Under the pieces are notes generated by a model that saw only the letters and a list, made by a program, of their open reading frames with translations, was not told where the DNA came from and did no database searches. A DNA stretch of 64,000 nt. It comes from Charina bottae (taxonomy: Eukaryota > Chordata > Lepidosauria > Squamata > Charinaidae). Positions 32,701-46,624 of the stretch are shown piece after piece. A program made the position numbers and the translations under genes. The DNA is taken from the NCBI GenBank assembly GCA_023362775.1, contig JALMGJ010000025.1:8967501-9031500 (forward strand). Reading direction: 5' to 3'. Position 1 is the stretch's first letter. Each line of letters opens with the position of its first letter.

Positions 32701-35700
32701 CATCACCTCAAATAATGCACACATCCCTACTGTGTAGGATTGCCCATGATACCTTGGAGAGCATAAGAGTTTGTTATCTGCAGCAGCTCCTTGATGTTAA
32801 TCAATACAGTTTTGACCCCTTCCTCAAATATTTGATTCAATGTTTTTATTCCAGTTGGAAGACAAGCACCAATACCAATAGGTTAAAAATATGCTGTTGA
32901 GAGTATGGAACAGTGAACAATTTCTGCACCTCTCAAAGGATTTAATTTGCCTTTTGTGTTTGCTTCTGATGCCATTGGGGGGGGGGGCAGAAAAATCTGA
33001 TTCTGTCTTTTCTTATAGAAGGTAAGGATTTCTACATTTATATTCAAAATGCTGAGCGAAACCTTGATGTGTAAGTGTAATCTGTGCATTCACTGAAGTT
33101 TCAAAATGAGTGCTAATTTGTAACATATGTTTGCAGCACTAATAAAGAAAACTGAGCACATAGAGATTAATGCAAAATTATGTATTATTGTGCTCTAAGG
33201 CACCAACTACTAACAAAGTTCCATGTAATGAAGGCTAAATGTTGTGCCTGATTAAGCTAGTCATATGCAAACAATACTTCAGAGGTACAAAATGGTATAG
33301 ATTTGTCTGATTTGTCTTTTTATTGCTAAAAGAGGGAGAAAGAACAATGTGGTAATGGGTGGTATGAAAGAAAGGTAGTTATAATTTACTTAAGATGTAC
33401 TATACAGTACACAATAGCACTATAGTGCACTTTCAGGCAAATTGTAGTATTCAGGCAAAACTAAGTTGACTAAAAATAAAGTGGAATTATTATGTAAATA
33501 TTTGGTTGGATCTTGGACTGAACATGTGGAGCTGCCTGGAATGGGTTCCATTTATCAGTCCATTTAGTCTAGTACTGTCATCTCAATTGGGAACAACTTC
33601 CCAAATCTCATTCTCTTTCATTGCTCTCTTTTTGTGACAAGGCTACTGTATGAATAATAAGATGAGATCCATAGCATTTGATTAAATAGAGATACTGTAC
33701 AGCATTATTTAGTTGCAGCATAATAGGATTCACAAAAAAATAGAACAGTAGGACAGAAAGGTAGAAAGTACTGGGGAAAGTCTTAAACATCTAGGTGACT
33801 ACAGATTCAAACATAACTCAAACAGACACATATGAGGAGAGCTGTGTCCACTAATAATTGGCAAAATTATTATTTAAAATTATTATAGAGGCTTTAAAAT
33901 CTGACATCTTATTTCTGTCTCCCTAAGTAAAAGTACTGTTACCTTCTTTACTGGTCTTGAACATCAATCTGGGACACTGTGTGAGTCTTGTAAGAAGAAA
34001 TGTGGAACTGATCAAATAGTAAAGTCCAGGTTCCTGGCCTCATGTTCTTATATAATCTAAAATGACTTGGGTCTTTGGTTCATTCCCCACACCAAGCATT
34101 CTTGAAGAATGCCATGTATCATTGGTATACATCAGTATCAGATATTGTTTCCATATTGATTTCTGTTTGTCATGACCAAAATGAAGCCAGTTTAATGCTG
34201 ATTTTTCAAGTACTTCAGTGAAAACTTCAATTAGATGTCCCTCAGGCCTAGCAGTCCAGATCTTTGGGGAGGGGAGTGTGAATCAAAGTATCAAGCTGGT
34301 TGCTCCAAGAAAGTCATCACTGGCAAATGCATAACTTTAAATTAATAGTAGATTGCAATGCTATATTCTGATCCACAGCATTACCCTCTTTACATTTTTT
34401 TTAGTTTCACTTATGTGGCACAATTCTTATTGGTAATTGAAGCCTGCTAAAAGTATTCGCTTATTGAATATTCCATGCAAATAGATGTTGATTTTAACCA
34501 TCTACGCTACCCTTAAGCAGTACCAGCTGAAAAATGCCTACAAAACTAAAGCATTCAAAACTAGCAGCTGTCACTGTCATTGAAGTATGAGGCTAGAGAC
34601 ACGATATAGCACCAGCTCCTCTCAGTTATATAAATATTCTGAAATAGTTACTCAGAGTCACCATTCTGTATAATAAACATATTCTGAAACAATAATATTT
34701 GCTGAAGTTAACAGCTGCAACACTTCCAGAAGGATGTTCATAAGAGGTTGTTCTATTATCTTGTGAAGCCACCAACAATGGCTCTATTCCACTCACATTC
34801 AGATTTTGTAATTTTCTCCACAAACTTACTCTTTGCATGACATTCAGGGTTGTAAAATCAACAGACTAGGCCTTTAAGCAGCTGCTGAATTTTATCGGAA
34901 TAAAAATTTATATATGGTAAATCCTACTTAGGTCCCAGCAGGAACATGCAGATTTTAAACAGCGAGTCAGGCATTGACCTTGGGGAAAACTAACAAAATA
35001 GATGATTCTGGGAAACTAAGGCTCCCTTGAAACATATTGAATGCTTATTTCCCTTTGCTGGTCCCCTTCTCCCAAGCCAAGCACTGCATAAAGGACTTTA
35101 CTGTAGAGATTATAAACATGAGAAATGGTGAAGTCCACATCTGAGTGAAAAGAATATTAACCCTTAAGCAGTTGTCATAACAAAGATACCAAGTCATATG
35201 TAACCAGTTAGTTCTCAGGGAATTCAGAGACTAGAGCACTCTAGTATTTTCTGTAAAGCTTTAACTACTTTTGGTAGTCATGGTTTGACAAGCATGTATC
35301 TTCGTTAATGATGCATTCTTCAGACATGTTATTTTTTTTACTAGTTCTAGTTCAAGCTTCCAGAAGCTAGAATTACTTCTACAGTATTCTGAATACCAAC
35401 AAAGCTCAATACATTTAAAAAGCTAAGACCATATTATAGTATGCAGTATATCCATAGTTTAAGTTATATGTACTTAGATATCACTGAAACTAATAGCAAT
35501 AAATACCATTGCATATCTTCTAATCGATGCTAAAAATGGTCTAGATTGTATTACCAATATACACATATATTTCTTCCTTTTGTCCTATGGGTTACTTCTA
35601 GAAGAGTCAGTTTAGAGTAGACACATTGATTTCCTTGAGGTTTAAATTAGTCAAACTTAACCTATATTGCATTTATTAACCTATTATAATATTCATAGAA

Positions 35701-36685
35701 GCATGACTGGATTTTGCACTAGAGAAGGTGCTGAAACTTATGATAGTTATTTCTAGGACCAAAATTTAGTTTAGTTGACCTAAGACCAACAGGACTATTA
35801 ATCATAACATAAGGTTCCATTTATTCTGCATGCAATCCTATTTAAGTCATTTTAAAGCCACCATCTTTTAATAATACTATCTGAAAAGTTAGTTTTAAGT
35901 GTCGGAATAAAATCACAATGGAGATAATCATAAAGAATATAAAGTCATTAACAAATATACTTACTGCAAAAAGTAAGTTACTATATAAAGCTACCTGGAG
36001 CCAGACCATTGATCTATCTAGCTGAGTGTTAGATTAACTTCTTCTAAGCACTCATCTTCGAATTTTCACCATATTAGATATATGGTCTAGCTGCAAAGTT
36101 TATACTTCGTTTTACTTATTTATTATCCTTTTAATTCACCCAATAATCAAAATTCTCTGGGCTGAGTACAAAATTGCTTAAAACATTAAGCATTTCCAAA
36201 AATATTTTAAAAAGCAGAGAACTGAATAAGATAGTCAATATAAGCTTTGTCCCCAATCTAACTTAGCTCTCTAATGAATACATCTGAGCTTTCAAACATC
36301 AGTTTGACAAATTTAATCTTTCTATGTGTGCACTTTAAAATATTAGGTCTATAAATAAAGAACACAGAATATGAAGAGTCATTAAGAATACATTTTTAAA
36401 GCAATAAAAATATTGTAGGCATAGGTTTTTCATATAAAACGCCATTAATCAAACTAATTAATCTGAATTAATCTGATGACAATCTGTTCTTTGGCCTTGG
36501 CTACTTACTATAATCCATGTGGAATATAATAATATTGTATTATTCAGCTTCCATTGGATCAATTCTCTCATTTATTATTAGTGGGGGGGGGGAAACCCTG
36601 CACTATGAATAAAACCAGTATTTTTATTCATTTACATAATGTTTACATTGAAATAAAATATGCTGGGAGTATTCATTTAGGGTAC
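32701..36685. other. Anonymous AT-rich region
   Basis: About 4 kb without a recognisable gene or family. A weak LINE/SINE-tail-like stretch lies near 36115-36200 (TTATTTATTATCCTTTTAAT ... TCTGGGCTGAGTACAAAATT). G- and C-runs at 32978 and 36581. Confidence 0.4.
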
Positions 36686-37489
36686 TGTATTGCCAAGTGT
36701 CCAAGCAGTGATCAGGTGCCCGGGCAATTGGTTCTTTTTACATCCAGAGATAATAAGCATGCCAGTGGATAAAGAAACTTAAAGCTTTATTATAAACTTA
36801 AGCAAACAGAGTTAAACAAAAACACAGTTTAAACAGATTACACAAAGCATAACAAGCATAGCATACAGAAAGAAATATATACCAAAACAAGGTAATACCT
36901 AATATGCTATTGGTTGCCAGGAGCCCCCTAATAAGGGCAGCGGAGATACCCCAAGGTGGCAATTTTCACAGCACCCAGCGCTCAGGCCTGTGTGGACTCC
37001 CAAACTCGAAAGACAATCCTAAGGTTTTTATCAAAGCCTGGCTCCCAAACCCCGTGACCAAGCCCAGCCTGACCTTGACTGGGATTCCTCCTGGGGCATG
37101 GCACCTGTCCATGACATCATTCCCAGAGCCTGGGAAGCCATCAGATAAGCCAGTGCCCAAGCATAAACAATTTCTTATTATCCCCCCCCCCCATTCCAAG
37201 CCACTAGAGGGGTGGCTGGAGGAGTGAACTTATGCTTAAACTTAACAATCTGGGGGTTTTCTCTCCCCCCACTTCCAACAAAGATATGTTCTGGAGGGCT
37301 GTTGGAGGAGTGGGCGTATGCTTCTCCTCTCCCTGCTCCCATGCCAAACAGAAATAAAAACAAGCCAGTTAAACATCAGTATAACTCAAAATAAACTCTA
37401 ATCTCCTAGGTGTGTGGGGGGGGGAGCAAAATCAAAACATGCCACCTAACTCCTCGAGATACAAAGGTCTTCCGCAGGTTGCCACCACA
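36686..37489 (-). mobile_element. Solo LTR with 5-bp TSD
   Basis: An 804-bp segment starting TG and ending CA on both strands (minus: TGTGGTGGCAACCTGCGG ... CTTGGCAATACA), flanked by perfect 5-bp repeats GGTAC (36681-36685 and 37490-37494). A minus-strand polyadenylation signal AATAAA (complement 36786-36791) lies ~100 bp before the 3' end, as expected for the R region. An imperfect ~107-bp internal duplication (GGCTGGAGGAGTGAACTTAT against GTTGGAGGAGTGGGCGTATG) resembles U3 enhancer repeats. No internal gag/pol or primer-binding site is next to it, so this is a solo LTR left by recombination. A 5-bp TSD fits Gypsy or several ERV groups; family not determined. Confidence 0.75.
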
Positions 37490-37494
37490 GGTAC

Positions 37495-39748
37495 TATTCT
37501 GCAATCCTATGTATACTTCCATAGAAATAACATTCAGTGAGACTCATGGATGAACTTAATGAGTATTACTTTTGAGGAACCTCCCTCTCTCTCAACACAC
37601 ACATACACATCAAGCATTACACTTCAGTAATATCTGGAGCAAACCACAATGATGCCAAAATGATGACATGCAGACAACGATATGATTAAGCAAAGGCCAC
37701 TCTCACTTGCTTGCACCCCCTCTTCTGGTGCAAGAATATAACTTGTGGGATTTGTGAGATGATGTCATCATGCATGTGTTGTCACTTGCCCTCCTTGTCC
37801 ACCCTCTCCCACAGATGCTCATATGTAGTGTTAATCAGGTAACAATACAGTTTTACATCATGAATTCTAGAAAAGACCTGTTGACTTAAGTGTGACTGCA
37901 CTGAAGTAGGTGGTTTGAAAAATGCAGTTCCCACGTCTGCTTCTTTTACAACTTGCCAGAACTCAAATATCCTATCACTGAGTACAGAACAATGAATGTC
38001 AGAAGACTTTTAAAAGCAAAATTATCCCATTAATTTTCTTTTGCAACCTTGCTGTCAGTGGAAGAGAGGGAATAATAAAACGAGTGACAGTGCCTAATGT
38101 ACCTTAGGTACACAGTGGGCCTGCATATTACTGAGCACTGAAATAACATCATATTTCTTCTTTCCATTTTTATTTATTAACTTAAAGGTATGTGATTTTG
38201 CTATCAGTGAAATCCAGGAAAGTTGACAAAGGTGGCCAAACAAATAAAAATCTCTTTTCTCTTTTACAGCTAGAATATGCAAATTACCACATTAGTTAAG
38301 AAATAAAATGTCCAAAATCTTCTCTCTCAGTATATACATATGTCTGAAAACAATGAAAAGGGTTTAGCCTTTTAGCAGACATTGCATTTCTACTCTATAC
38401 TCATATTTCTTCCTACTGGATATTTATAAGGAATGAGTTGTTGTATCCCATTGTTCTCTCCATAGAAGGCTGCTTGATCCAGCAAAATGGAGAAGGAATT
38501 AATCTCATTAAATTTCCCTCCCCATTCAGCCCAGCCCCCAATCTGCTCCAAAGAGTTGGGAGATTCTTCAGAGCAGCAAGTCATAAGTGTGGCTGCACTG
38601 GGAAAGGAGACATCCCCAAATCACCTTCCTTCTTGTTCCCCTGAGACGGATCAAAGAGTCTTCCAAAATCAGAGGACCAGCAGATGGATACAATCCAATG
38701 TTTAGGGTTTGCTGAATGTTTGTTTCCCAACAGCCAAACATCTCAAACATGCAGCAATTGAGGCTAGCGATCACTTAAATGAGATTGTAGAGATTCAGTA
38801 GGCTATGTCCAACCCAGACTGTACACCAGTGAATGCTAATGTTCACATGGAATTGTCAACTTTCAGGAGTACCTGTCAAGTTGTCACTGGTTTTTTGTCA
38901 GTCTATTAAATGTTTATCAGGCTTTCCAATGTAAGCTAAGAAGGATGCATCCAAGTAGGCATTGCCTAAACAATTGATTTCCGAAGGGGGAAACAGGAAG
39001 CAGGAGAAGAAAGGAAAGACTCTATAATGGTGTATGTATATCAAAAGAAATTGTGTCAGACCTTGGGGCATAGGCATTTCATTTCCCACATCACACTAAA
39101 GCTTAAATTGATTTTGGATCAGCATGATGGGAGAATCCAATAATAGTTTCTAACAAGAGTTTTCCACTCATTTTAGTTCTTATATCTGCAAGCTGAAGTT
39201 CTCTCACGCTGAGATGGCATTCAAGGATTCATGAAATACTTTGGGCTTCTAATTCCCTCCAACTTTGATTGTGTTTAGAGAGAGGAGGAACCCAACCAGA
39301 TCTTTTCTTTTGGCAGTATGGATGCTGTTAGAGACTCCACAGGGCACACACATACTGTACACACAAGCAATAGAATTATTTAGATATAATGACTTGTGGA
39401 AAAGATCAAAATGGAATGTCTAACACATCAGAAAGGGACACTTGGGTACCAAGTTTACATTCCTATATTTTGCCCTTCTCCAGATTGCTTTAATAATCTT
39501 TTCTGTACATGTATTAGAACAAAGACAAAAATACTGGAGTGTATTAAAAACAGGAAATGCTTCAATAAATAAATAAATGCTTCAATAGCAGGCATTTTAA
39601 TTGAAATGGATTTTTAAAATCCTCTGATGTAGTATAAATTTAGTACATTATGTTTGCCCCTGATAAAAGAAAAGGCAGCAAACAGGAGAGAGTATGCAAC
39701 AGTAAATGAAATAAGTGAAAAACTGTGCCATGTTAGGGATTATGATGA
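37495..39748. other. Anonymous region
   Basis: No gene or repeat family recognised. Confidence 0.4.
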
Positions 39749-39774
39749 GTGTGTGTGTGTGTGTGTGTGTGTGT
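39749..39774. repeat. (TG)n microsatellite
   Basis: About 13 units, followed by the alternating sequence ACGTATGCATATGCAT. Confidence 0.95.
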
Positions 39775-40126
39775 ACGTATGCATATGCATCATTTAGTGG
39801 CTGGTCACCTCATGTGAGGAGAGGACAAACACTACATGGTTGTTTCCAACAGCCTTACTTTTTTTTCTCGTAATGAATGTGAACTATTCTTGTGGAGGAT
39901 AGGAGCTAACTCTGTTGTAAAGGTGAGAGGTTTTCACTGGGCCAGTCCACGTCTCTAATCCACAGAGTTCCTAGAAGAAGTTCTGTATCTGTAGATGTTG
40001 TGCCTGCTTTTTCTTCACTCTGTCTTTCAAGCGCTTATTCACATAAGAAGAGATGTACTGCATCTGACCAACTTAGCCCATTATTCTGTTCCCATAGAAG
40101 CCAACCATATGTCTATTGGGAGCACA
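39775..40126. other. Anonymous region
   Basis: Nothing recognised. Confidence 0.4.
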
Positions 40127-40153
40127 ACACACACACACACACACACACACACA
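40127..40153. repeat. (CA)n microsatellite
   Basis: About 13 CA units. Confidence 0.95.
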
Positions 40154-43100
40154 ATAGTCTCCAGCAACCAGTAGACATAAGATCAAAAACCTCTGATAGC
40201 CCTTGTCCTTCATGATGGTGTATAATCCAGCTGCCAGTTCTGTCATATTCAAAGCTAACTATGTACTACGTAGTTCTCACACAAATATCTATGATGAAAT
40301 AGTGAAGATTTCTTCATCCTTCTTCAGAGAATCCCCCCACCAAAGTCTTTTTACTGTGGTGGTGAGATGAACAACAGTTTTGCAATGCATTTCTATTTCG
40401 ACTTTTAGGTAGCAATGTTTCTATAACTTTCTGCAGAGGTGGGAGAGAGATTTGCATTTTGCATCAACTCTTAATGTAATTTCACACTCTCCCTGCTTAG
40501 ATCAGTGATTGAACCATGAAACTGACAAGCATGAATCAAGAGAACATGCTTTCAGTTTGACAGGATTGAATGGAGAAAGAAAGTGGAGAAATCTCCTCTT
40601 GAGGTGAAATCGACAGTGCTGAACTCCGTGTTACAAATAGATCTACTCTGTAACTATTGCAGTGCTGCAGGAAGAAATGCAACTATTCTAAACAAGGACA
40701 GAATATTATAGAACTAATGTTCAGATGCACAAAGCAAATTATTTTCTTAGCTATGAAAATATTTCATAATAAGAGTCCCCACAAATTAATCTGCCTCTGT
40801 AGAATGAAATATCTGCAACAAACGCTGAAATTGACAATTTCCATGGAATTCCTAGTGGCAGTTGAACTTGGATCTTTCCCTCTGTGACCAATCACTAAGG
40901 ATTCATCCTGCTTCTGTCTCCATATCTCCACCTTGAGTTCTAGGTGTGATGGAAAGTTGGAAATGACTTAACTATGTAGATTATTTTAAAGCTCTCCACT
41001 TTTAAAGTCCTTCACCATGCTACAATGATACAGATAGAACCAAACTGTAATGGAGAGCTGAATCCCATCTGTGTCCCCTCATGTACTCTGGTAGCATTAT
41101 TATAGGATCCAATATCATCATCCATACTATCAATGTGACATACACTATGTGGATAACCAACTGGCTGGACACCATGTAAAATAATATATGGACATGAATC
41201 TGATGTGAGATATGGCAATGTAGTGAAATCATTGGGGAACATTTCATCTGTTCAGGATCCTGATTCAGACCTCAAGCTGGCCACCCTTAGGAAAAAGGAA
41301 TTACAAACTACATCATGAAACACTTGAGCAAAAATTCATTGAAAATTTAACTCCATTTCTGATGAATTAAAAACGAGCAAGGTTTCTTGCCACACTGCAT
41401 ATATTAACTAGTTATTCAAAGTATGAATGTCTGAGTCACATCCAACTCCTGCTTTATGTTTGATTCTGGATCTTACCTTTTCTTCACCCATTTCCCTCTT
41501 TTCTCTCCCCTTTTCCTTCCCTGACAACAGCTGCGTGCAGATACTGCTGGAGGTTGAAGCAGTGTGTGTGTACACACATGTTTCTAAGAATGGAAATCTG
41601 ACCTAACCAATGATTAGTGAAGCAGGTTTTATAACTAAAATGGAAAGGAGATTGATTAAAAGGAAATATTTTAAAGGAATAGGCCAAACCTAGCACCTAG
41701 TGACCACATCCAACTACAAGCGTACATACTCATACACCTGGGAACAAAGGCAAAAATAAGTGGCCTGAGATTAGTAATCTCATAAAACAAAGAGCTGGCT
41801 GGGTGATAGAGAAAGAAGGGGGCACAGAGTAGTAAATCCTTAGCTCTATCAACATCCCACTTCCCCCTTGTGGTCAGTGACATCAGATTTGGACTTCCAA
41901 CAGTTTTAATAATCTTTTCTTAGAGCTACATTCTATGCATCTGATATATGGACTTACACCTATGAAAGCGTATGTGATAATAATATGTTAGCCTTTAAGT
42001 TGACACTTTAATTTTTTTACTGTAAAATGGCCAGCTCTTGGAAAAGTTCATTATCAAATCAACAACAGAAATCATGAAACAGTTGTATTCTAAATTTTAG
42101 AGATACGGAAAATGTCAAAGAGGGAAGAGAGTGATAATAAAGGGGGATTTGATTACTCATAGTAGTTTCTTGAAAATAGTTCGTAAAGAAGTACAGCTTT
42201 CAGCCTCTCTCAGCTGATAAGAATATATTGCCTAGGTTTTAGTGACTGTTGTGTTTTAAATATAAGCCCTATTTATATCACAGTCATGTTGAGTTTCATG
42301 CACCTCTTTCTTCCATCTGTTCTGCATAAAGAGTTGGAAGTGTTTCTCCTCTGGGTCGGAGATACAATTTTAATCTGTTCCTTGTTTGGTAACCATGTGA
42401 GAACTTCCATCTCACATCAGCCACCTCACTTCTAAAACTGCAGAGGAGGCAAAGAGTATCCTCTTCATGGTGCAAGGCAATATGCTGAAGTGAATCAAAG
42501 TTGCTTAGTAGAGACCTAGTTCATAGTTATGAGTAAGAATTTTGTTTGTTTCATTTTTTTGGAAAAGAATTAACTAACATTTGACAATATCTTCACAAAT
42601 AGTAGGTATGTGCAAAGCTTTAAGTGGATGTTTCACCAGGGAAGGCTTCAAGAAAGCATCCTGTTGAAGCTACATTGTAAACACAGTTCTTTGACTTCTA
42701 GGAGCAAAGCAAAATGGCATGTTGCTTTGGACTCACTCTCAGCCTTCTTCTACAGAGCTCATGTTGTGGGGAAAGGCTGAGAAGAGGAGAGCTGTCTCTT
42801 GGAGTGCTAACACAAGAGTTTTCCAGGCTGGGCAGCTTTTGCAAATGTTGAAGGATCTGCCTACAGTTTTTGCCACAGGCAGCAATGTCTATGATGTGCA
42901 GTAATGGTCATACATGTAGGACCGTTTTGATGAATGCTGGGAGCAATCCCACAGGAATCTCCAGATGGCTCGTTGAAAGCTTTGACAAGCAATGAGAATA
43001 GTGCTCACTTCTTTTGACCACTTTCCAGTTTGATCAGGAGGAGACAAGCGGCACCTCCTCTTCAGTGTTCACTAAGAAGCCTTCCAGCCTGGTCCATATT

Positions 43101-43674
43101 TGGACAATTCCACAGGTGTGTGCTAGTTGTGGCCACTCTGAATTCTCCTCCATTGGTCAAAAGTCATCCAGGCTGGGTGACTTCAGTTAACGCTGTGGCA
43201 ATTCCAAAGCTGCCCAGCCTAGAAATATTTCAGCCAGTACGGAGGGGATAAGGCTGAGAGGAGCTTTTGCTCACAGCACTGGGTTGAAGCAGTTCAAGAC
43301 CACTACAGTGTTTCACTGAGATGAAGTGATTAACCTCTTTGGTTTGGTCACCTGCAGGGATGGAATCATTTTGCAAAATCTTCAAACCACCCTAATAAAT
43401 TAACCTATTTATTATAGGTTATACAGAACCTAAGGGTTTTTAAAAATGAATATGGAAGAAATGACAACTTAGATATCTCTTCATCCAGCCAGAGTATTTT
43501 GAATGGTTAGCTCTTAAAAGTCTGTATTCCAAATTTAGATTCACACTTTTTTACTCCTAATCGATTCTGAATCGTCAACCGATAGATGATAGCAAGATAC
43601 AACATGACTTTTCCCATGCTGGAAATAGATGTATCTATTGAATTTAGCCAGTAGAGATGGCTGAGAAGTTTGTT
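40154..43674. other. Anonymous region
   Basis: About 3.5 kb with no recognised gene. 42680-43290 is somewhat richer in GC, with a GGCTGGGCAGCTTT motif and its complement GCTGCCCAGCC about 370 bp apart, but no coherent element could be delimited. Confidence 0.4.
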
Positions 43675-44533
43675 TTGAATTTCAAAAAGGTTTCTTGGAA
43701 TATTTGTAGTATCATCTGTGGTACAGAACTGGATCTTCAACAAATCATGAACTTAAACTTCACTATTTTTTGTGAAGAACTTACCTGAACTAGGAAATTT
43801 CTTCAGAAATAGGAATGAAAAAAAACTCAATATTGTAATTACATATATTGAACATATTAAGATTAAGCAGCATTAATGTTGTGAGTCATCTTCCAAATAA
43901 ACATTATACAATAAAGAAGGATTGGGGGATGATGATAGCAAACATTGAATAGGAGTTGTGAGTATTGAATGCTGAGCAGACATTTGAGGGAAACAAACCC
44001 ATGAAGAGCACAAAAGGTAGAATTAACAGGATGATGATGATGATCCAGAGGAAATTTAAAATAAAATAGATATCATAGGCACCCATCTGCTCTCAAATAT
44101 ACTAGAGAATATGAAGAAAAGGCCAGCAGGCCTATTGAAATAATAAGCTGAATTGACTCTCCAGAACAAATACTGTAGCTCCTCACCACCCCCATTTTCA
44201 TTTTCCTGTATGAAGAACCATAGAGATCTCATGCCATATAGTGTAGCAGTAGTTTCTTTATTATGGTTGAAGACCAGTACAGCATAATTTAAAACAACCC
44301 ATGCCATATAGTGAACTGACTGAATAACTCCTTGGTACAGAGAAAAACTGAGTCCTATGTTCTGCATGATAGTGAGTCAGCGGTTCAATAACTTCTCCTA
44401 ATTTTGGTGAGGCAGCCATGTGCCATCATCCTTTATGACAATATTAACAGTTTAAGTTCATGATTTGTTGAAGATCCAGTTCTGTACCACAGATGATACT
44501 ACAAATATTCCAAGAAACCTTTTTGAAATTCAA
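43675..44533. repeat. Perfect 85-bp inverted repeat with ~690-bp spacer
   Basis: 43675-43759 and 44449-44533 are exact reverse complements (outer ends TTGAATTTCAAAAAGG and CCTTTTTGAAATTCAA). The spacer (43760-44448) has no recognised gene or repeat. Perfect identity in otherwise diverged DNA implies a recent inverted duplication or gene conversion. Confidence 0.97.
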
Positions 44534-45333
44534 ATGTCAAGCACACTGATGTTGTTTTGTAGAGCTGCCTAGTTAAGAAAGATACAGAAGAAGATCATGA
44601 AGCCCACATGTTCTCCTTCGTAGATATTGTGCACATGAACAAAGTATTTATAGGGCAAAGCATTTATAGTCAATTACTTTATATTTATAATTATGTTTAA
44701 AATACATCAACACCATCTAACAGTGACTTTTATCATATGAATGGTGGAGAGATGAATTATAATTATTATGAGTGCTTATCATCTTGTATAAGGTAAATTG
44801 AGTTGATATATGCACATGGCTTAATTGCAACAGGATGGGAAATCAATTATTGTGCATCTGGCATTTGTAATATGTGCATTGTTATAGCAAAGCTTTGGCT
44901 TTCATACTCCCATTCATAACTTGCCAATTGCTTCATTATCCTGGAATCAGGCCAGTCCTATCATTAGGTAGAATGTAGTTGATGCTTCAGGTAGCAGACT
45001 AGAATAGGCAGCAGGTTGGGTCAAGTCCTCTCTGCTATCTTTCTGATCTGCCACTCAAATCTAGTTTATTACACCTGAAGGGCATGCTGGTCTGGAACAG
45101 CTGGCTGTCCCAGCTAACTGCCTTATACAGTATATGTTCTTCTGAGGTGTTCACACTGTGAGGAGGCTGTAAGAATTTATTAGGTGACAGGCTAGCCAGA
45201 ACAGGGCTGTTACTGCCTAGGGAGGGTTGTGCAGGAAGGAATGTGCAATGGGGAAAGATCAAACCCTTCTCCCATCTCAATTACTGGGTCCTTTTCCTGC
45301 TGCAGATGAACTTTTCCTGCTAGAAAATATAGG
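44534..45333. other. Anonymous region
   Basis: No feature recognised. Confidence 0.4.
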
Positions 45334-45480
45334 TAGTCCTCACTTAACATCCATACGTTCCATGTCTGCTCAAAGTTACAATGGCGCTGAAAAAATGGAC
45401 TTGTGACCGGTCCTTGAACTTACTAATGTTGCAGCACCCCTGCAGTCATGTTATAAATATTTGAGTCAGCCCACATCTAC
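45334..45480. mobile_element. Tigger/pogo-like MITE fragment
   Basis: ATAGGTAGTCCTCACTTAAC at the left and CAAAGTTACAATGGCGCTGA ... GCAGTCATGTTATAAATATT inside match a widespread squamate TcMar-type MITE (TAGGTAGTCCTCGACTTACGA ends; internal GTCATAAATATGAGTCAG). The right terminus is missing. Confidence 0.6.
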
Positions 45481-45851
45481 GACTGCCCCAACACCACCCC
45501 TCACGCCCAACTGACCATTGTCTTTGACTGTCTCTCCTCAGCTGGGCTCACCTGTCTTTCAAATTAGTCTCATAAGTATTCTTCTTCAATGGTGCATATG
45601 TGATAAGGACCACATACATAAAGCTTATAAGCTTCCCATTCCAAAATTAAGGAACAAAGTGTTCCCACAATAAATTCAACTAATTCCATTGTTTCAGAAC
45701 TCATCTGCTTTATAAATTCACTGTCATTCAATAGAGAGGCATTAAAATGCCAGCTTCCAGATGATTTAGTAAATTGTTGAAATTGTAAACTTATGCTGAT
45801 TGGTCTATGATCATATAAGAGATGTCAATTGCACGTGCTTGAATTTGTTGA
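45481..45851. other. Anonymous region
   Basis: Nothing recognised. Confidence 0.4.
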
Positions 45852-45912
45852 AATTATTTATTTATTAATTTAATTTAATTTTTATCCCACCTTTATTATT
45901 TTTATAAATAAT
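45852..45912 (-). repeat. Sauria SINE 3' tail
   Basis: TTTTTATCCCACCTTTATTA then TTTTTATAAATAA is the reverse complement of the Sauria SINE 3' end (compare 47680-47710). Severely truncated. Confidence 0.75.
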
Positions 45913-46039
45913 GTGGAAGAAACCACCAGCAACAAAAAATAATAATAACCAAGTCTAAAAAATTATGTTGTACCTCTGAGGAAAAGGTATGTTCTCACTA
46001 TTTGGGATGTAATCAACACAGATGGGAGCCATGATCAGG

Positions 46040-46440
46040 AGGCCCTTTGCACAGCTCCATCTGGTGCACCACTTGCATCCTTAGCTGGAACATGAGAATA
46101 TTGCCAGAGTGACTCATCACCACTCATCTATATTACATATGTTGTGGGAGAATCTACTAATAGTTCCTCACTTTCAGGAGGTAAGGGGCACAGAGGCCTG
46201 CAGGCATTGTTTTTCTGGTTGCCACACTTGCCCTTTGGAATACCCTGATATTCGATCGGCTCCCACTTTATCAGATTTTCAGAAATTATTGAAAAGAGAA
46301 TCGCTGTATTTTGGAAAGTGATTAACTGGTGAATGTCATCATATATTTATTAGTTGTATTTTTGGACTGTTTTTATAATTTTTAAACTACCATAGTCACA
46401 TTAGTTGCTATTTTTTATAATTTATTTTGATTTTTGTTTT
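46040..46440 (+). pseudogene. LINE C-terminal remnant (L2/CR1 superfamily type)
   Basis: The frame at 46109-46321 ends CPLEYPDIRSAPTLSDFQKL then LKRESLYFGK. This matches the C-terminal signature of L2/CR1/Rex-type LINE ORFs (LWN.LP..IR.AP.L..FK..LK..LF) with a degraded start. A T-rich UTR follows. Clade uncertain. Confidence 0.5.
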
Positions 46441-46624
46441 TTACCATGGAGGTTTTATTTTCATGTATTTTAATAGCAAACTTACAGATACAGCACAGAA
46501 GACAGACAACATCAAAACATGTACTTGCATGAAGGACAATTTAATTAGAAAAATATAATGAATGGGTAGAAGCTGCTGTATGATAAAAAATGTTACAGAC
46601 ATCATATAGCTCCCATCAGTAAGA

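Noticed and set aside
42680..43290. Possible large inverted element based on GGCTGGGCAGCTTT and its complement
   Set aside because: Only short scattered inverted matches; no consistent arms, ends or TSD.
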